Of a DNA stretch of 64,000 nt, positions 19,958 through 28,340 are shown in pieces. Positions within the stretch are counted from its first letter, which is position 1. Every line of letters begins with the position of its first letter. This stretch comes from Microvirga arvi. Lineage in GTDB: Bacteria > Pseudomonadota > Alphaproteobacteria > Rhizobiales > Beijerinckiaceae. Where the stretch lies: NCBI RefSeq assembly GCF_016892765.1, contig NZ_JAFEMD010000003.1, positions 1-64,000 of the forward strand, in the 5' to 3' direction. The translations under genes were made by a program, and so were the position numbers. The notes under the pieces were generated by a model. The model saw nothing but the letters and a program-made list of their open reading frames with translations. It had not been told where the DNA came from and did not search any database.

Positions 19958-21637
19958 ATGACAGCGCCCTCCCGCACCGGCGGCCAGATCCTCGTCGATC
20001 AACTTCTCGTCCATGGAGTCGATCACATCTTCTGCGTTCCGGGCGAGAGCTATCTCGCGGCACTCGATGCGCTGCATGACGCGAGCATCAATGTCACGGT
20101 CTGCCGGCAGGAGGGCGGTGCCGCGATGATGGCGGAGGCCTACGGCAAGCTCACGGGCCGCCCCGGCATCTGCTTCGTCACGCGCGGCCCCGGCGCGACG
20201 AACGCCTCGCCGGGCATCCACATCGCCAAGCAGGATTCCACGCCGATGATCCTGTTCGTCGGCCAGATCGAGCGCGGCATGCGCGAGCGCGAGGCGTTCC
20301 AGGAGCTCGACTACCGCGCCGCCTTCGGGCCGCTGGCCAAATGGGCGACGGAGGTGGACGATCCGGCGCGCTTTCCGGAGATCATATCCCGTGCTTTTCA
20401 TGTGGCGACGTCGGGACGTCCCGGCCCGGTCGTGATCGCGCTGCCGGAAGACGTGCTCACCGAGATAGCCGCCGTCACTGATGCGCCGCGCTATCAGGTC
20501 ATCGAGACCCATCCGGGCCTGACGCAGATGGCGGAGCTGCAGAAGCTCCTGCACGGCGCGAAGAAGCCGGTGGCTCTGCTCGGCGGCAGCCGCTGGTCCG
20601 AGGTCGCGGTGCAGCGCTTCGTGCGCTTCGCCGAGCGTTTTCAGCTTCCGGTCGCCTGCACTTTCCGCCGCCAGATGCTGTTTCCCGCCGATCACGCCTC
20701 CTATATCGGCCATCTCGGCCTCGGCGTGGATCCGAAGCTGCTTGAGCGCATCAAAGAAGCGGACCTCGTTCTGCTTGTCGGTGGACGCCTCTCGGAGGTT
20801 CCGAGCCAAGCCTATACGCTGCTCGACATTCCCGCGCCGCAGCAGAAACTGGTGCATGTCCATCCCGATCCGAGCGAGCTCGGCCGGGTCTACTCTCCGC
20901 ACCTTGCCATCAACGCCTCGCCCATCGCCTTCACGGCAGCGTTGGAGGGTGTGCATCCGCCGGCCTCGCTGCCCTGGAGCGAGAGCACCAGAGAAGCGCA
21001 TGCGGATTATCTGCACTGGAGCAACCCGGCACAGATCCGCGTTCCCGGCAACCTGCAGATGGGCGAAGTGATGGCACACCTGCGGGAGGCGATGCCCTCC
21101 GACACGATCTATTGCAACGGCGCGGGCAACTTCGCCACCTGGGTGAATCGCTTCTGGCCCTTCAAGCACTATGGCACGCAGCTTGCGCCCACCTCGGGCT
21201 CCATGGGTTATGGCGTGCCCGCTGCCGTCGGCGCCAAGCGCATTCAACCCGACAGTCCTGTGGTGGTGTTCGCCGGCGACGGCGACTTCCTCATGAACGG
21301 GCAGGAATTCGCCACCGCCGTGCAATACGATCTGCCCATCCTGGTGATCCTGCTCGACAACGGCATGTACGGCACGATCCGCATGCACCAGGAGCGCGAA
21401 TATCCCGGTCGCGTCTCCGCGACGATGCTGCAGAACCCGGATTTCTCCGCCTATGCGCGTGCGTTCGGCGGCTATGGCGAGCGCGTCGAGATGACGGAGG
21501 ATTTCGCCCCCGCCCTCCAGCGGGCGCTCACATCCGGCAAGCCCGCGATCCTGCACTGCATCCTCGACCCGGAGGCAATCACGCCGTCGATGTCGCTGTC
21601 GGCGATCCGCGAGAAGGCGCTGGCGGGGAAGAAGTGA
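19958..21637 (+). CDS. Thiamine diphosphate-binding enzyme, acetolactate synthase-like
   Basis: 559 aa with the three-domain layout of the acetolactate synthase / benzoylformate decarboxylase superfamily: Pyr domain with catalytic Glu52 (VCRQEGGAAMMAEAYGKLTG), a central domain, and a PP domain with the ThDP/Mg motif GDGDFLMNGQEF near 437 ending in LLDNGMYGTI. No small regulatory subunit gene lies nearby, so classic biosynthetic acetolactate synthase is unlikely. It could be a catabolic lyase or decarboxylase of a 2-oxo acid. It begins its own unit after a terminator. Confidence 0.88.
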   Translation: MTAPSRTGGQILVDQLLVHGVDHIFCVPGESYLAALDALHDASINVTVCRQEGGAAMMAEAYGKLTGRPGICFVTRGPGATNASPGIHIAKQDSTPMILFVGQIERGMREREAFQELDYRAAFGPLAKWATEVDDPARFPEIISRAFHVATSGRPGPVVIALPEDVLTEIAAVTDAPRYQVIETHPGLTQMAELQKLLHGAKKPVALLGGSRWSEVAVQRFVRFAERFQLPVACTFRRQMLFPADHASYIGHLGLGVDPKLLERIKEADLVLLVGGRLSEVPSQAYTLLDIPAPQQKLVHVHPDPSELGRVYSPHLAINASPIAFTAALEGVHPPASLPWSESTREAHADYLHWSNPAQIRVPGNLQMGEVMAHLREAMPSDTIYCNGAGNFATWVNRFWPFKHYGTQLAPTSGSMGYGVPAAVGAKRIQPDSPVVVFAGDGDFLMNGQEFATAVQYDLPILVILLDNGMYGTIRMHQEREYPGRVSATMLQNPDFSAYARAFGGYGERVEMTEDFAPALQRALTSGKPAILHCILDPEAITPSMSLSAIREKALAGKK

Positions 21638-21658
21638 TACTGCGCTGACACGAGCGCG

Positions 21659-21851
21659 TCATCCCGGACGAGCAAAGCGAGATCCGGGATCGGGTGCAGG
21701 ATGAGGCAATTCCTTGTCCGTCATCCCCAGACTTGTTCCGGGGATCCACGTCTTTGAGTCGCTTAAAACGTGGATGGCCGGGACAAGCCCGGCCATGACG
21801 AAGAGAAGTCGGAAAGCGATCCCGGGTTCTGCTGCGCAGCCCCGGGATGAC
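21659..21851. repeat. REP palindromes between the ThDP-enzyme and transaldolase genes
   Basis: GTCATCCCGGACGAGC...GAGATCCGGGAT (21659-21692), GTCATCCCCAGAC...CCGGGGATCC near 21719-21748, GGCCGGGAC...CCCGGCC near 21777-21795, and GATCCCGGGTTC...GCCCCGGGATGAC (21819-21851). The last is nearly identical to the units at 9275 and 43105. Confidence 0.85.
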
Positions 21852-21862
21852 GTTTCTGCGAT

Positions 21863-22834
21863 TTACGCCGCCTTAGCCTCGTCGAGCCGCTGCGCTACAA
21901 GCGAACGCAGGCTGCGCAGGTCCTTCACGAAGGAACGGATGCCCTCGGAAAGCTTCTCGGTCGCCATCGCGTCCTCATTGAGCGCAAAGCGGAAGCTCTT
22001 TTCGTCCATGCGCGGCAGAGGCTGAATTTTCTCAACGCTCTCAGCCGACAGCTTGCGCGGCAGCTCGCCTTGCGCCTTCGCCAGCTCGTCGAGGAGCGCG
22101 GGCGAGATGGTCAGCCGGTCGCAGCCGGCCAGCGCCTCGATCTCACCGATGTTGCGGAAGGAGGCGCCCATCACCACGGTCTTGATCCCTTGCGCCTTGT
22201 ACGACGCATAGATCTTTCGCACGGAGAGCACGCCCGGATCGGTCTCGCCCGTATAGGGACCGCCGCCCGCCTTCACGTGCCAGTCGAGGATGCGGCCGAC
22301 GAAGGGCGAGATCAGGAACACGCCCGCTTCCGCGCAGGCCTGGGCCTGCACTTGGCTGAAGAGAAGCGTGAGGTTGCAGTCGATGCCTTCTGTCTGCAGC
22401 ACTTCCGCCGCGCGGATGCCCTCCCAGGTGGAGGCGATCTTGATCAGGATCTTTTCACGCCCGATGCCGCGCGCCTCGTAAGCCTTGATGATGGCGCGCG
22501 CCTTGGCGACGCTCGCCTGCGTGTCGAAGGAGAGGTCCGCATCCACCTCCGTCGAGACGCGGCCCGGCACGATGCCGGCGAGTTCGGCGCCGAAGGCCAC
22601 CGCCAAGCGGTCGCAGATCGCCGCCACCACGCCCTCGCGGGAGCCGCCCTGGCTCCGGCCCCAGGCCAGGGCCTCTTCGATGAGGTGGCCATAGGCCGGG
22701 GTCTCGACCGCCTTCAGGAGCAGGGTCGGGTTGGTGGTGCAGTCCTGGGGTTTCAGGCGGCGCACCGCATCGAGGTCGCCCGTATCGGCGACGACGACCG
22801 TCATGGCGCGCAATTGGTCGAGCTTGGAGGGCAT
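21863..22834 (-). CDS. tal: Transaldolase
   Basis: Pentose-phosphate pathway enzyme moving a dihydroxyacetone unit between sugar phosphates; 323 aa, as in the TalB class. It has the N-terminal motif [14 protein letters not shown] and the Schiff-base lysine in [17 protein letters not shown] near residue 130, plus [19 protein letters not shown] prefer the start at 22834 because GGAG stands six bases before it; the ATG at 22846 would add four residues. Downstream lies a REP cluster. Confidence 0.93.
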   Translation of the reverse strand: MPSKLDQLRAMTVVVADTGDLDAVRRLKPQDCTTNPTLLLKAVETPAYGHLIEEALAWGRSQGGSREGVVAAICDRLAVAFGAELAGIVPGRVSTEVDADLSFDTQASVAKARAIIKAYEARGIGREKILIKIASTWEGIRAAEVLQTEGIDCNLTLLFSQVQAQACAEAGVFLISPFVGRILDWHVKAGGGPYTGETDPGVLSVRKIYASYKAQGIKTVVMGASFRNIGEIEALAGCDRLTISPALLDELAKAQGELPRKLSAESVEKIQPLPRMDEKSFRFALNEDAMATEKLSEGIRSFVKDLRSLRSLVAQRLDEAKAA

Positions 22835-22903
22835 CGGGTTCTCCATGGGTTTCGTTTGATATCTGACTTAGTCCCTCAAGGCACCCGCGTGAAGGGCAAA
22901 GCC

Positions 22904-23794
22904 TCAGACAAACAGTCCCCGGTTGGCCCTTACGCGGCTCAGGATGAAGGAATAGACCTCCTCCACCCGCCGTAAGGACCGGACATCCGCATGGGTCACG
23001 AGCCAGTAGGTGCGAAGATACGAGACCTCGGGCAGAACCACCTCGAGTTCCGAGAACTGCCGTACCGCGTAGTCGTGCAGGATGCCGATGCCGACCCCCG
23101 CGCGCACCGCCTCGGCTTGCGCCATCACGCTGGCGCATTCGAAGCGGCGGGCGGTGTATTTCTCCAGGCCTGAGAAATAATCGAGCACCGGGCTGTAGAG
23201 CAGGTCGGCCACATAGGTGACGAGGGTCTGGCCCGTCAGGTCCGACAGCTCCGTCACGGGTCCGTGGCGCTTCAGATAATCCTTCGAGGCGTAGAGCCTG
23301 AGGCGGTAATCCGTGAGCTTGCGCGACACGAGGCGTCCCTCCGTCGGCTGCTCCAGGGTGACGGCGATGTCGGCCTCGCGCTTGGAGAGGGAGAAGGTGC
23401 GGGGGAGCGCCACGAGCTGCAGGGTGAGGCCGGGATGCCGTTCGGCCAAGGCTCCCAGCTCAGGTGCCAGAAAATACGTGCCGATTCCGTCCGGCGCGCC
23501 GATGCGTACAGTGCCCGAGAGCGCGAGATCCGCGCCGCCGAGCTCGCTCGCCACCGCGAGCGCCTGGGTCTCCATGCTCTCCGCGTGCCTGAGCAGCCGC
23601 TCGCCGGACTCAGTCAGGGTATACCCTTGCGGGCTGCGCTCGAAAAGCTTGGTCTTGAGCGATGCTTCGAGCGCCGAGATGCGGCGCGAGACGGTGGTGT
23701 GGTCCGCCTCCAGCTGGCGGGCGGCCGCCGTCAGCCGGCCGGCGCGGGCAACGGCCAGGAAGAAGCGGAGATCGTCCCAATCGAATGCGCTCAT
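22904..23794 (-). CDS. LysR family transcriptional regulator
   Basis: 296 aa. N-terminal winged helix-turn-helix (WDDLRFFLAVARAGRLTAAA, then RQLEADHTTVSRRISALE) and a LysR substrate-binding domain from about 90. It is divergent from mmsA with 108 bases between the starts, so it probably controls the valine-degradation genes. A start at 23836 would add 14 residues. Confidence 0.9.
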   Translation of the reverse strand: MSAFDWDDLRFFLAVARAGRLTAAARQLEADHTTVSRRISALEASLKTKLFERSPQGYTLTESGERLLRHAESMETQALAVASELGGADLALSGTVRIGAPDGIGTYFLAPELGALAERHPGLTLQLVALPRTFSLSKREADIAVTLEQPTEGRLVSRKLTDYRLRLYASKDYLKRHGPVTELSDLTGQTLVTYVADLLYSPVLDYFSGLEKYTARRFECASVMAQAEAVRAGVGIGILHDYAVRQFSELEVVLPEVSYLRTYWLVTHADVRSLRRVEEVYSFILSRVRANRGLFV

Positions 23795-23902
23795 GATATT
23801 GGCATTTTCGCACAACGGTGCTTTGGTTTCACCCATAGTCGTGCGATTTCAACAATGATAGAAGAAGGGCACGAAAAACATCCCTTGAGGAGGAGAGACG
23901 CC

Positions 23903-25399
23903 ATGCGTGAGGTCGGACATTTCATCGGCGGCAAGCAGGTCCCCGGCAAATCGGGACGCACCACCGAATTCTTCCAGCCCATGACCGGCGAGGTTTTGGG
24001 CCGGGTTGCGCTCGCCTCCAAGGACGAGCTGCGTCAGGCGGTGGAGAACGCCAAGGCCGCGCAGCCGGCCTGGGCCGCCACCAACCCGCAGCGCCGCGCC
24101 CGCGTGATGATGAAGTTCCTCGAGCTCATCGCCAAGGAGATGGACTCGCTCGCCGAGATGCTGGCCCGCGAGCACGGCAAGACCATCGTCGATGCCAAGG
24201 GCGACATCCAGCGCGGCGTCGAGGTGGCGGAATTCTGCACCGGCATCCCGCACCTCTTGAAGGGCGAGTTCACGGAAGGCGCCGGCCCCGGCATCGACAT
24301 GTATTCGATCCGCCAGCCGCTCGGCGTGGTCGCCGGAATCACGCCGTTCAACTTCCCTGCCATGATCCCGCTGTGGAAGCTCTCGCCGGCTATCGCCTGC
24401 GGCAACGCCTTCATCCTGAAGCCCTCCGAGCGCGATCCGGGCGTGCCGATGCGTCTTGCGGAGATCATGATGGAGGCGGGCCTGCCGGCCGGCATCCTCA
24501 ACGTGGTCAACGGCGACAAGGAAGTGGTGGACGCGATCCTCGACGATCCGGACATCAAGGCGGTGGGCTTCGTCGGCTCCTCGCCGATCGCGCAATACGT
24601 CTATTCCCGCGCCACCGCCAACGGCAAGCGCGCCCAGTGCTTCGGCGGCGCGAAGAATCACATGATCATCATGCCCGACGCCGATCTCGACCAGGCGGCG
24701 GATGCGCTCATCGGCGCCGGCTACGGTTCGGCGGGCGAGCGCTGCATGGCGATCTCGGTCGCGGTGCCGGTCGGCAAGGCGACCGCCGACGCGCTCATGG
24801 ACAAGCTGATCCCGCGCGTGGAGACCCTCAAGGTCGGCCCCTCCACCGATCCTTCCGCCGATTTCGGCCCGATGATCACCAGGGCGCATATGGAGAAGGT
24901 GCGCTCCTACGTCGATCTCGGCGTCCAGGAAGGGGCGAAGCTCGTGGTCGACGGCCGCGACTTCAAGATGCAGGGCTACGAGAACGGCTACTACATGGGC
25001 GGCTGCCTCTTCGACGAGGTGCGCTCCGACATGCGTATCTACAAGGAAGAGATCTTTGGCCCCGTCCTCTCCGTGGTCCGCGCCAAGGACTACGAGGACG
25101 CGCTTCGCCTTCCTTCTGACCACGAATACGGCAACGGCGTCGCGATCTACACCCGCGACGGCGACGCCGCCCGCGACTTCGCCTCCCGGGTGAACGTGGG
25201 CATGGTCGGCATCAACGTGCCGATCCCGGTGCCGCTCGCCTACTACACCTTCGGCGGCTGGAAGGCCTCCGGCTTCGGCGACCTGAACCAGCACGGCCCC
25301 GACGCGGTGCGCTTCTACACCAAGACGAAGACCGTCACGTCCCGCTGGCCATCGGGCATCAAGGAGGGCGCGGAATTCTCCATTCCGACGATGAAATAA
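23903..25399 (+). CDS. mmsA: CoA-acylating methylmalonate-semialdehyde dehydrogenase
   Basis: 498 aa, the normal MmsA/IolA length. It oxidises (methyl)malonate semialdehyde to propionyl- or acetyl-CoA with NAD+ and CoA. Family features are VGHFIGGKQVPGKSGR at the N-terminus, FNFPAMIPLW, and the catalytic Cys in GYGSAGERCMAIS near residue 282. The start at 23903 follows AGGAGAG; the frame stays open far upstream but there it overlaps the divergent LysR gene. First gene of a valine-degradation set; it may also supply the malonate-semialdehyde step for the inositol locus, which has no iolA. Confidence 0.94.
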   Translation: MREVGHFIGGKQVPGKSGRTTEFFQPMTGEVLGRVALASKDELRQAVENAKAAQPAWAATNPQRRARVMMKFLELIAKEMDSLAEMLAREHGKTIVDAKGDIQRGVEVAEFCTGIPHLLKGEFTEGAGPGIDMYSIRQPLGVVAGITPFNFPAMIPLWKLSPAIACGNAFILKPSERDPGVPMRLAEIMMEAGLPAGILNVVNGDKEVVDAILDDPDIKAVGFVGSSPIAQYVYSRATANGKRAQCFGGAKNHMIIMPDADLDQAADALIGAGYGSAGERCMAISVAVPVGKATADALMDKLIPRVETLKVGPSTDPSADFGPMITRAHMEKVRSYVDLGVQEGAKLVVDGRDFKMQGYENGYYMGGCLFDEVRSDMRIYKEEIFGPVLSVVRAKDYEDALRLPSDHEYGNGVAIYTRDGDAARDFASRVNVGMVGINVPIPVPLAYYTFGGWKASGFGDLNQHGPDAVRFYTKTKTVTSRWPSGIKEGAEFSIPTMK

Positions 25400-25411
25400 G
25401 AGAACAAGATC

Positions 25412-25446
25412 ATGGCCGGGGGCTCGCTCCTGGCCATTTCGTTTCT
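25412..25446 (+). terminator. Hairpin after mmsA
   Basis: ATGGCC (25412-25417) pairs with GGCCAT (25432-25437) around a GC-rich interior, followed by TTTCGTTTC. Likely partial terminator before the acyl-CoA dehydrogenase gene. Confidence 0.65.
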
Positions 25447-25496
25447 AGATCCAAAGTCGGGGTGCACAATCTCCCCCACCATGACGATTTAGGACC

Positions 25497-26648
25497 ATGA
25501 CCCAGTTCTCTCTCACAGACGATCAAATCGCCGTCCGCGACATGGCCCTCGCCTTCGCGGCGGACAACCTCGCCCCCCACGCCCTCGAATGGGACGAGAC
25601 AAAGCATTTTCCCGTGGACGTGATGCGGGAAGCCGCCGCCCTCGGCATGGCCGCGATCTACACCCGCGACGATGTGGGCGGGTCGGGGATGACGCGGCTC
25701 GATGCGGCCTTGATTTTCGAGGCCCTCGCTACCGGCTGCCCGGCCGTCTCGGCGTATCTGTCGATCCACAACATGGCGACCTGGATGATCGACCGCTATG
25801 GTTCCGAGGAGCAGCGCCAGCGCTATATCCCACGCCTCGTGACCATGGAGCTGATCGCGAGCTATTGCCTGACCGAGCCGGGATCGGGCTCGGATGCGGC
25901 GGCGCTCAAGACCAGGGCGGTGCGCGACGGCGATCATTACGTCGTCAACGGCGTCAAGCAGTTCATCTCCGGCGCCGGCACCTCGGACATCTACGTGACC
26001 ATGGTGCGCACCGGCGAGGAAGGAGCATCCGGCATCTCGACCCTCGTGATCGAGAAGGGCATGCCCGGCGTGTCCTTCGGCGCGCAGGAGAAGAAGATGG
26101 GCTGGAACGCGCAGCCCACCGCCGCCGTGATCTTCGAGGACGTGCGCGTGCCGGTCGCCAACCGGCTCTCGGACGAGGGCATGGGCTTCAAGATCGCCAT
26201 GTCGGGCCTCGACGGCGGGCGAATCAATATCGGCGCCTGTTCGCTCGGTGGCGCGCAATCCGCCCTCGACAAGGCGCTCGCCTACAGCAATGACCGCAAG
26301 GCCTTCGGCAAGCGCATCGCCGATTTCCAGGCGCTGCAGTTCAAGCTCGCTGACATGGCGACCGAACTCGAATGCGCGCGCACCTTCCTGTGGCGCGCGG
26401 CCTCGGCGCTCGATGCCAAGGCGCTCGATGCGACAAAGCTCTGCGCCATGGCCAAGCGCATGGCCACCGATGTGGGCTTCCAGGTGGCGAACGACGCTCT
26501 GCAGCTGCACGGCGGCTACGGTTATCTCGCCGATTACGGCGTCGAGAAAATCGTGCGGGATCTTCGCGTGCACCAGATCCTGGAGGGCACCAACGAGATC
26601 ATGCGCCTGATCGTGGCGCGCGATCTGGTGGGACGCGGCAATCGATGA
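25497..26648 (+). CDS. Acyl-CoA dehydrogenase, probable isobutyryl-CoA dehydrogenase
   Basis: 383-aa flavoenzyme. Conserved ACAD signatures are CLTEPGSGSDAAALKTRA near residue 123 and the catalytic glutamate in ILEGTNEIMRLI near 364. KQFISGAGTSDIYVTMVRTG and the HGGYGYLADYGVEKIVRDLR segment resemble ACAD8-type isobutyryl-CoA dehydrogenases. Lying between mmsA and mmsB it would oxidise isobutyryl-CoA to methacrylyl-CoA in valine breakdown. The next pathway steps, hydratase and 3-hydroxyisobutyryl-CoA hydrolase, are not in this cluster. Confidence 0.9.
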   Translation: MTQFSLTDDQIAVRDMALAFAADNLAPHALEWDETKHFPVDVMREAAALGMAAIYTRDDVGGSGMTRLDAALIFEALATGCPAVSAYLSIHNMATWMIDRYGSEEQRQRYIPRLVTMELIASYCLTEPGSGSDAAALKTRAVRDGDHYVVNGVKQFISGAGTSDIYVTMVRTGEEGASGISTLVIEKGMPGVSFGAQEKKMGWNAQPTAAVIFEDVRVPVANRLSDEGMGFKIAMSGLDGGRINIGACSLGGAQSALDKALAYSNDRKAFGKRIADFQALQFKLADMATELECARTFLWRAASALDAKALDATKLCAMAKRMATDVGFQVANDALQLHGGYGYLADYGVEKIVRDLRVHQILEGTNEIMRLIVARDLVGRGNR

Positions 26649-26689
26649 GGATGAATGACATGCGCTCCCCAACCGCGCGTGTTTCCCTC

Positions 26690-26842
26690 CCCCTTGCGGG
26701 GAGGGATGAAGGGTGGGGGTCGCAAAGTCAAAACTCAGAGCTGGATTCAGAAAGCCTGAAAGCTGCTACAGCGTTCAACTGGGTGGCTCCCCCACTCAAT
26801 CGAACTACCCCCACCCCCACCCCTCCCCGCAAGGGGGAGGGG
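26690..26842. repeat. Pair of CCCTCCCC-type palindromic repeats
   Basis: CTCCCCCTTGCGGGGAGGG at about 26690 and CCCCTCCCC-GCAAG-GGGGAGGGG at 26820-26842 lie about 130 bases apart and are inverted relative to each other. The second hairpin directly precedes the gene at 26855 and covers its ribosome site. Confidence 0.8.
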
Positions 26843-26854
26843 AAAAGGCAGCGA

Positions 26855-27241
26855 ATGATTTGTATGACCCAGGCTCTCAAATCGCTCGGCCTCGGTTTCG
26901 GCCTGACCGCCGTCATCTTCGCGCTGTTCCACTTCGCAGGCCCATGGTTCTTCCTGGATGGGCGCCGGTCTTTCCAGATCAACTTCACCGCAGGCGCCGC
27001 ACTTGGTCTGGGCTTTGGCCTGCTGGTCGATCGCATTCTGCGCTTGTCGCGCAAGAAGGCGATTCACGCCATGGCCTTGGTTGCCGTTCCCGGCATGCTG
27101 CTCATGGCGGCCATCGGTTCGCATTTCGCTGTCTTTTTCCCACGGCTCGATCCTGCCCTCGACAAGGTGTTCGGCTCGCTCATGCTGTGGTTCTATGGCT
27201 TCGCGCTCGCCGGATCGCTCTGGACCGCGCGCAACGCGTGA
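26855..27241 (+). CDS. Small four-helix membrane protein, unknown function
   Basis: 128 aa with four predicted membrane segments: LGLGFGLTAVIFALFHFAG, FTAGAALGLGFGLLVDRI, MALVAVPGMLLMAAIGSHFA and GSLMLWFYGFALAGSLW. I recognise no family. It sits between the isobutyryl-CoA dehydrogenase and mmsB on the same strand, so it is probably co-transcribed, but its link to valine breakdown is only positional. Start at 26855 follows GGGGAGGGGAAAAGG; the ATG at 26864 is an alternative. Confidence 0.65.
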   Translation: MICMTQALKSLGLGFGLTAVIFALFHFAGPWFFLDGRRSFQINFTAGAALGLGFGLLVDRILRLSRKKAIHAMALVAVPGMLLMAAIGSHFAVFFPRLDPALDKVFGSLMLWFYGFALAGSLWTARNA

Positions 27242-27299
27242 TAGCAGCCTTCATCGAAGAATCGGTCTAAGCATTGCACGACAAAATGGGAGGATACTC

Positions 27300-28190
27300 A
27301 TGACCAGCATCGCCTTCATCGGCCTCGGCAACATGGGCGGCCCCATGGCGGCCAATCTCGTCAAGGCCGGGCACAGGGTCACCGGCTTCGACCTGTCGCC
27401 GGCCTCCTGCGATCAGGCGCGCAGCGACGGGGCGAGCATCGCCGCCTCGACCGTCGCAGCCGTCAAGGATGCCGAGATCGTCATCACCATGCTGCCCGCC
27501 GGCAAGCACGTGCTCTCGGTCTGGGCCGACATCCTGCCCTCGGTGAAGGAAGGTACGCTCCTCATCGACTGCTCCACCATCGACGTCGAGAGCGCGCGCA
27601 AGGCCCATGGCATGGCGCGCGAACAGGCGCGCAACCTCACGAGCCTCGACGCCCCGGTTTCCGGCGGCGTCGGCGGCGCGAAGGGCGCGACGCTGACCTT
27701 CATGGCAGGCGGCGCGAGGGAAGCCTTCGACCGCGCCGAGCCGATCCTGTCGAAGATGGGCAAGAAGGTCGTGCATTGCGGCGAGGCCGGCGCGGGCCAG
27801 GCGGCGAAGATCTGCAACAACATGATCCTCGGCATCTCGATGATCGGCGTCTCGGAAGCCTTCGTTCTGGCCGAGAAGCTCGGGCTCGCGCATCAGGCGC
27901 TGTTCGATGTCGCCTCTACTTCTTCCGGCCAGTGCTGGTCGCTCACCACCTATTGCCCCGTGCCGGGCCCGGTGCCGACATCGCCCGCCAACAACGACTA
28001 CAAGCCGGGCTTCGCGGCAGCTTTGATGCTGAAGGATTTGAAGCTCGCCCAGGAGGCGGCGCTGGCCTCGGGCGCCTCAACGCCGATGGGCGCGGAGGCC
28101 GCACAGCTTTACGCGCTGTTCGCCAATGCCGGCCACGACGGCGACGACTTTTCCGGCATCATCAATTTCATCCGCGGGCAGAAGGGATGA
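27300..28190 (+). CDS. mmsB: 3-Hydroxyisobutyrate dehydrogenase
   Basis: 296-aa NAD+-dependent enzyme converting 3-hydroxyisobutyrate to methylmalonate semialdehyde, the MmsA substrate. N-terminal Rossmann motif FIGLGNMGGPMAANLVKAGH, substrate-loop motif DAPVSGGVGGAKGATLTFMA and the catalytic lysine in GQAAKICNNMILG near 169 are intact; the length is exactly usual. Start at 27300 follows GGGAGG. Last gene of the valine set; a mosaic repeat lies 39 bases after its stop. Confidence 0.94.
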   Translation: MTSIAFIGLGNMGGPMAANLVKAGHRVTGFDLSPASCDQARSDGASIAASTVAAVKDAEIVITMLPAGKHVLSVWADILPSVKEGTLLIDCSTIDVESARKAHGMAREQARNLTSLDAPVSGGVGGAKGATLTFMAGGAREAFDRAEPILSKMGKKVVHCGEAGAGQAAKICNNMILGISMIGVSEAFVLAEKLGLAHQALFDVASTSSGQCWSLTTYCPVPGPVPTSPANNDYKPGFAAALMLKDLKLAQEAALASGASTPMGAEAAQLYALFANAGHDGDDFSGIINFIRGQKG

Positions 28191-28229
28191 TCAATACACC
28201 TGCAGAGCATTTCTTTGGCAACACTCTTC

Positions 28230-28330
28230 CCTCATCCTGAGGAGGTGCGAAGCGCCGTCTCGAAGGAGAGTCCAGAGCACACTGGAGTCTCCTTCGAGAC
28301 GCAGACTGACGTCTGCTCCTCAGGATGAGG
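28230..28330. repeat. Mosaic multi-hairpin repeat, copy 2
   Basis: Outer arms CCTCATCCTGAGGAG and CTCCTCAGGATGAGG are perfectly inverted. Left arm hairpin GTGCGAAGCGCC, central arms GTCTCGAAGGAGA and TCTCCTTCGAGAC around TCCAGAGCACACTGGA, right arm hairpin GCAGACTGACGTCTGC. It lies between convergent genes and ends 10 bases before the oxidoreductase stop. Confidence 0.9.
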
Positions 28331-28340
28331 TCCGAGAAGG

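Noticed and set aside
18332-21556. A 1074-residue open frame on the minus strand
   Set aside because: It runs antisense to the ALDH7 and ThDP-enzyme genes, is full of His, Arg and Gly typical of a high-GC shadow frame, and has no domain-like motifs.
23264-23902. A 213-residue upstream extension of the MmsA frame
   Set aside because: It lies antisense inside the LysR gene; the 498-aa form from 23903 has a ribosome site and the normal MmsA length.
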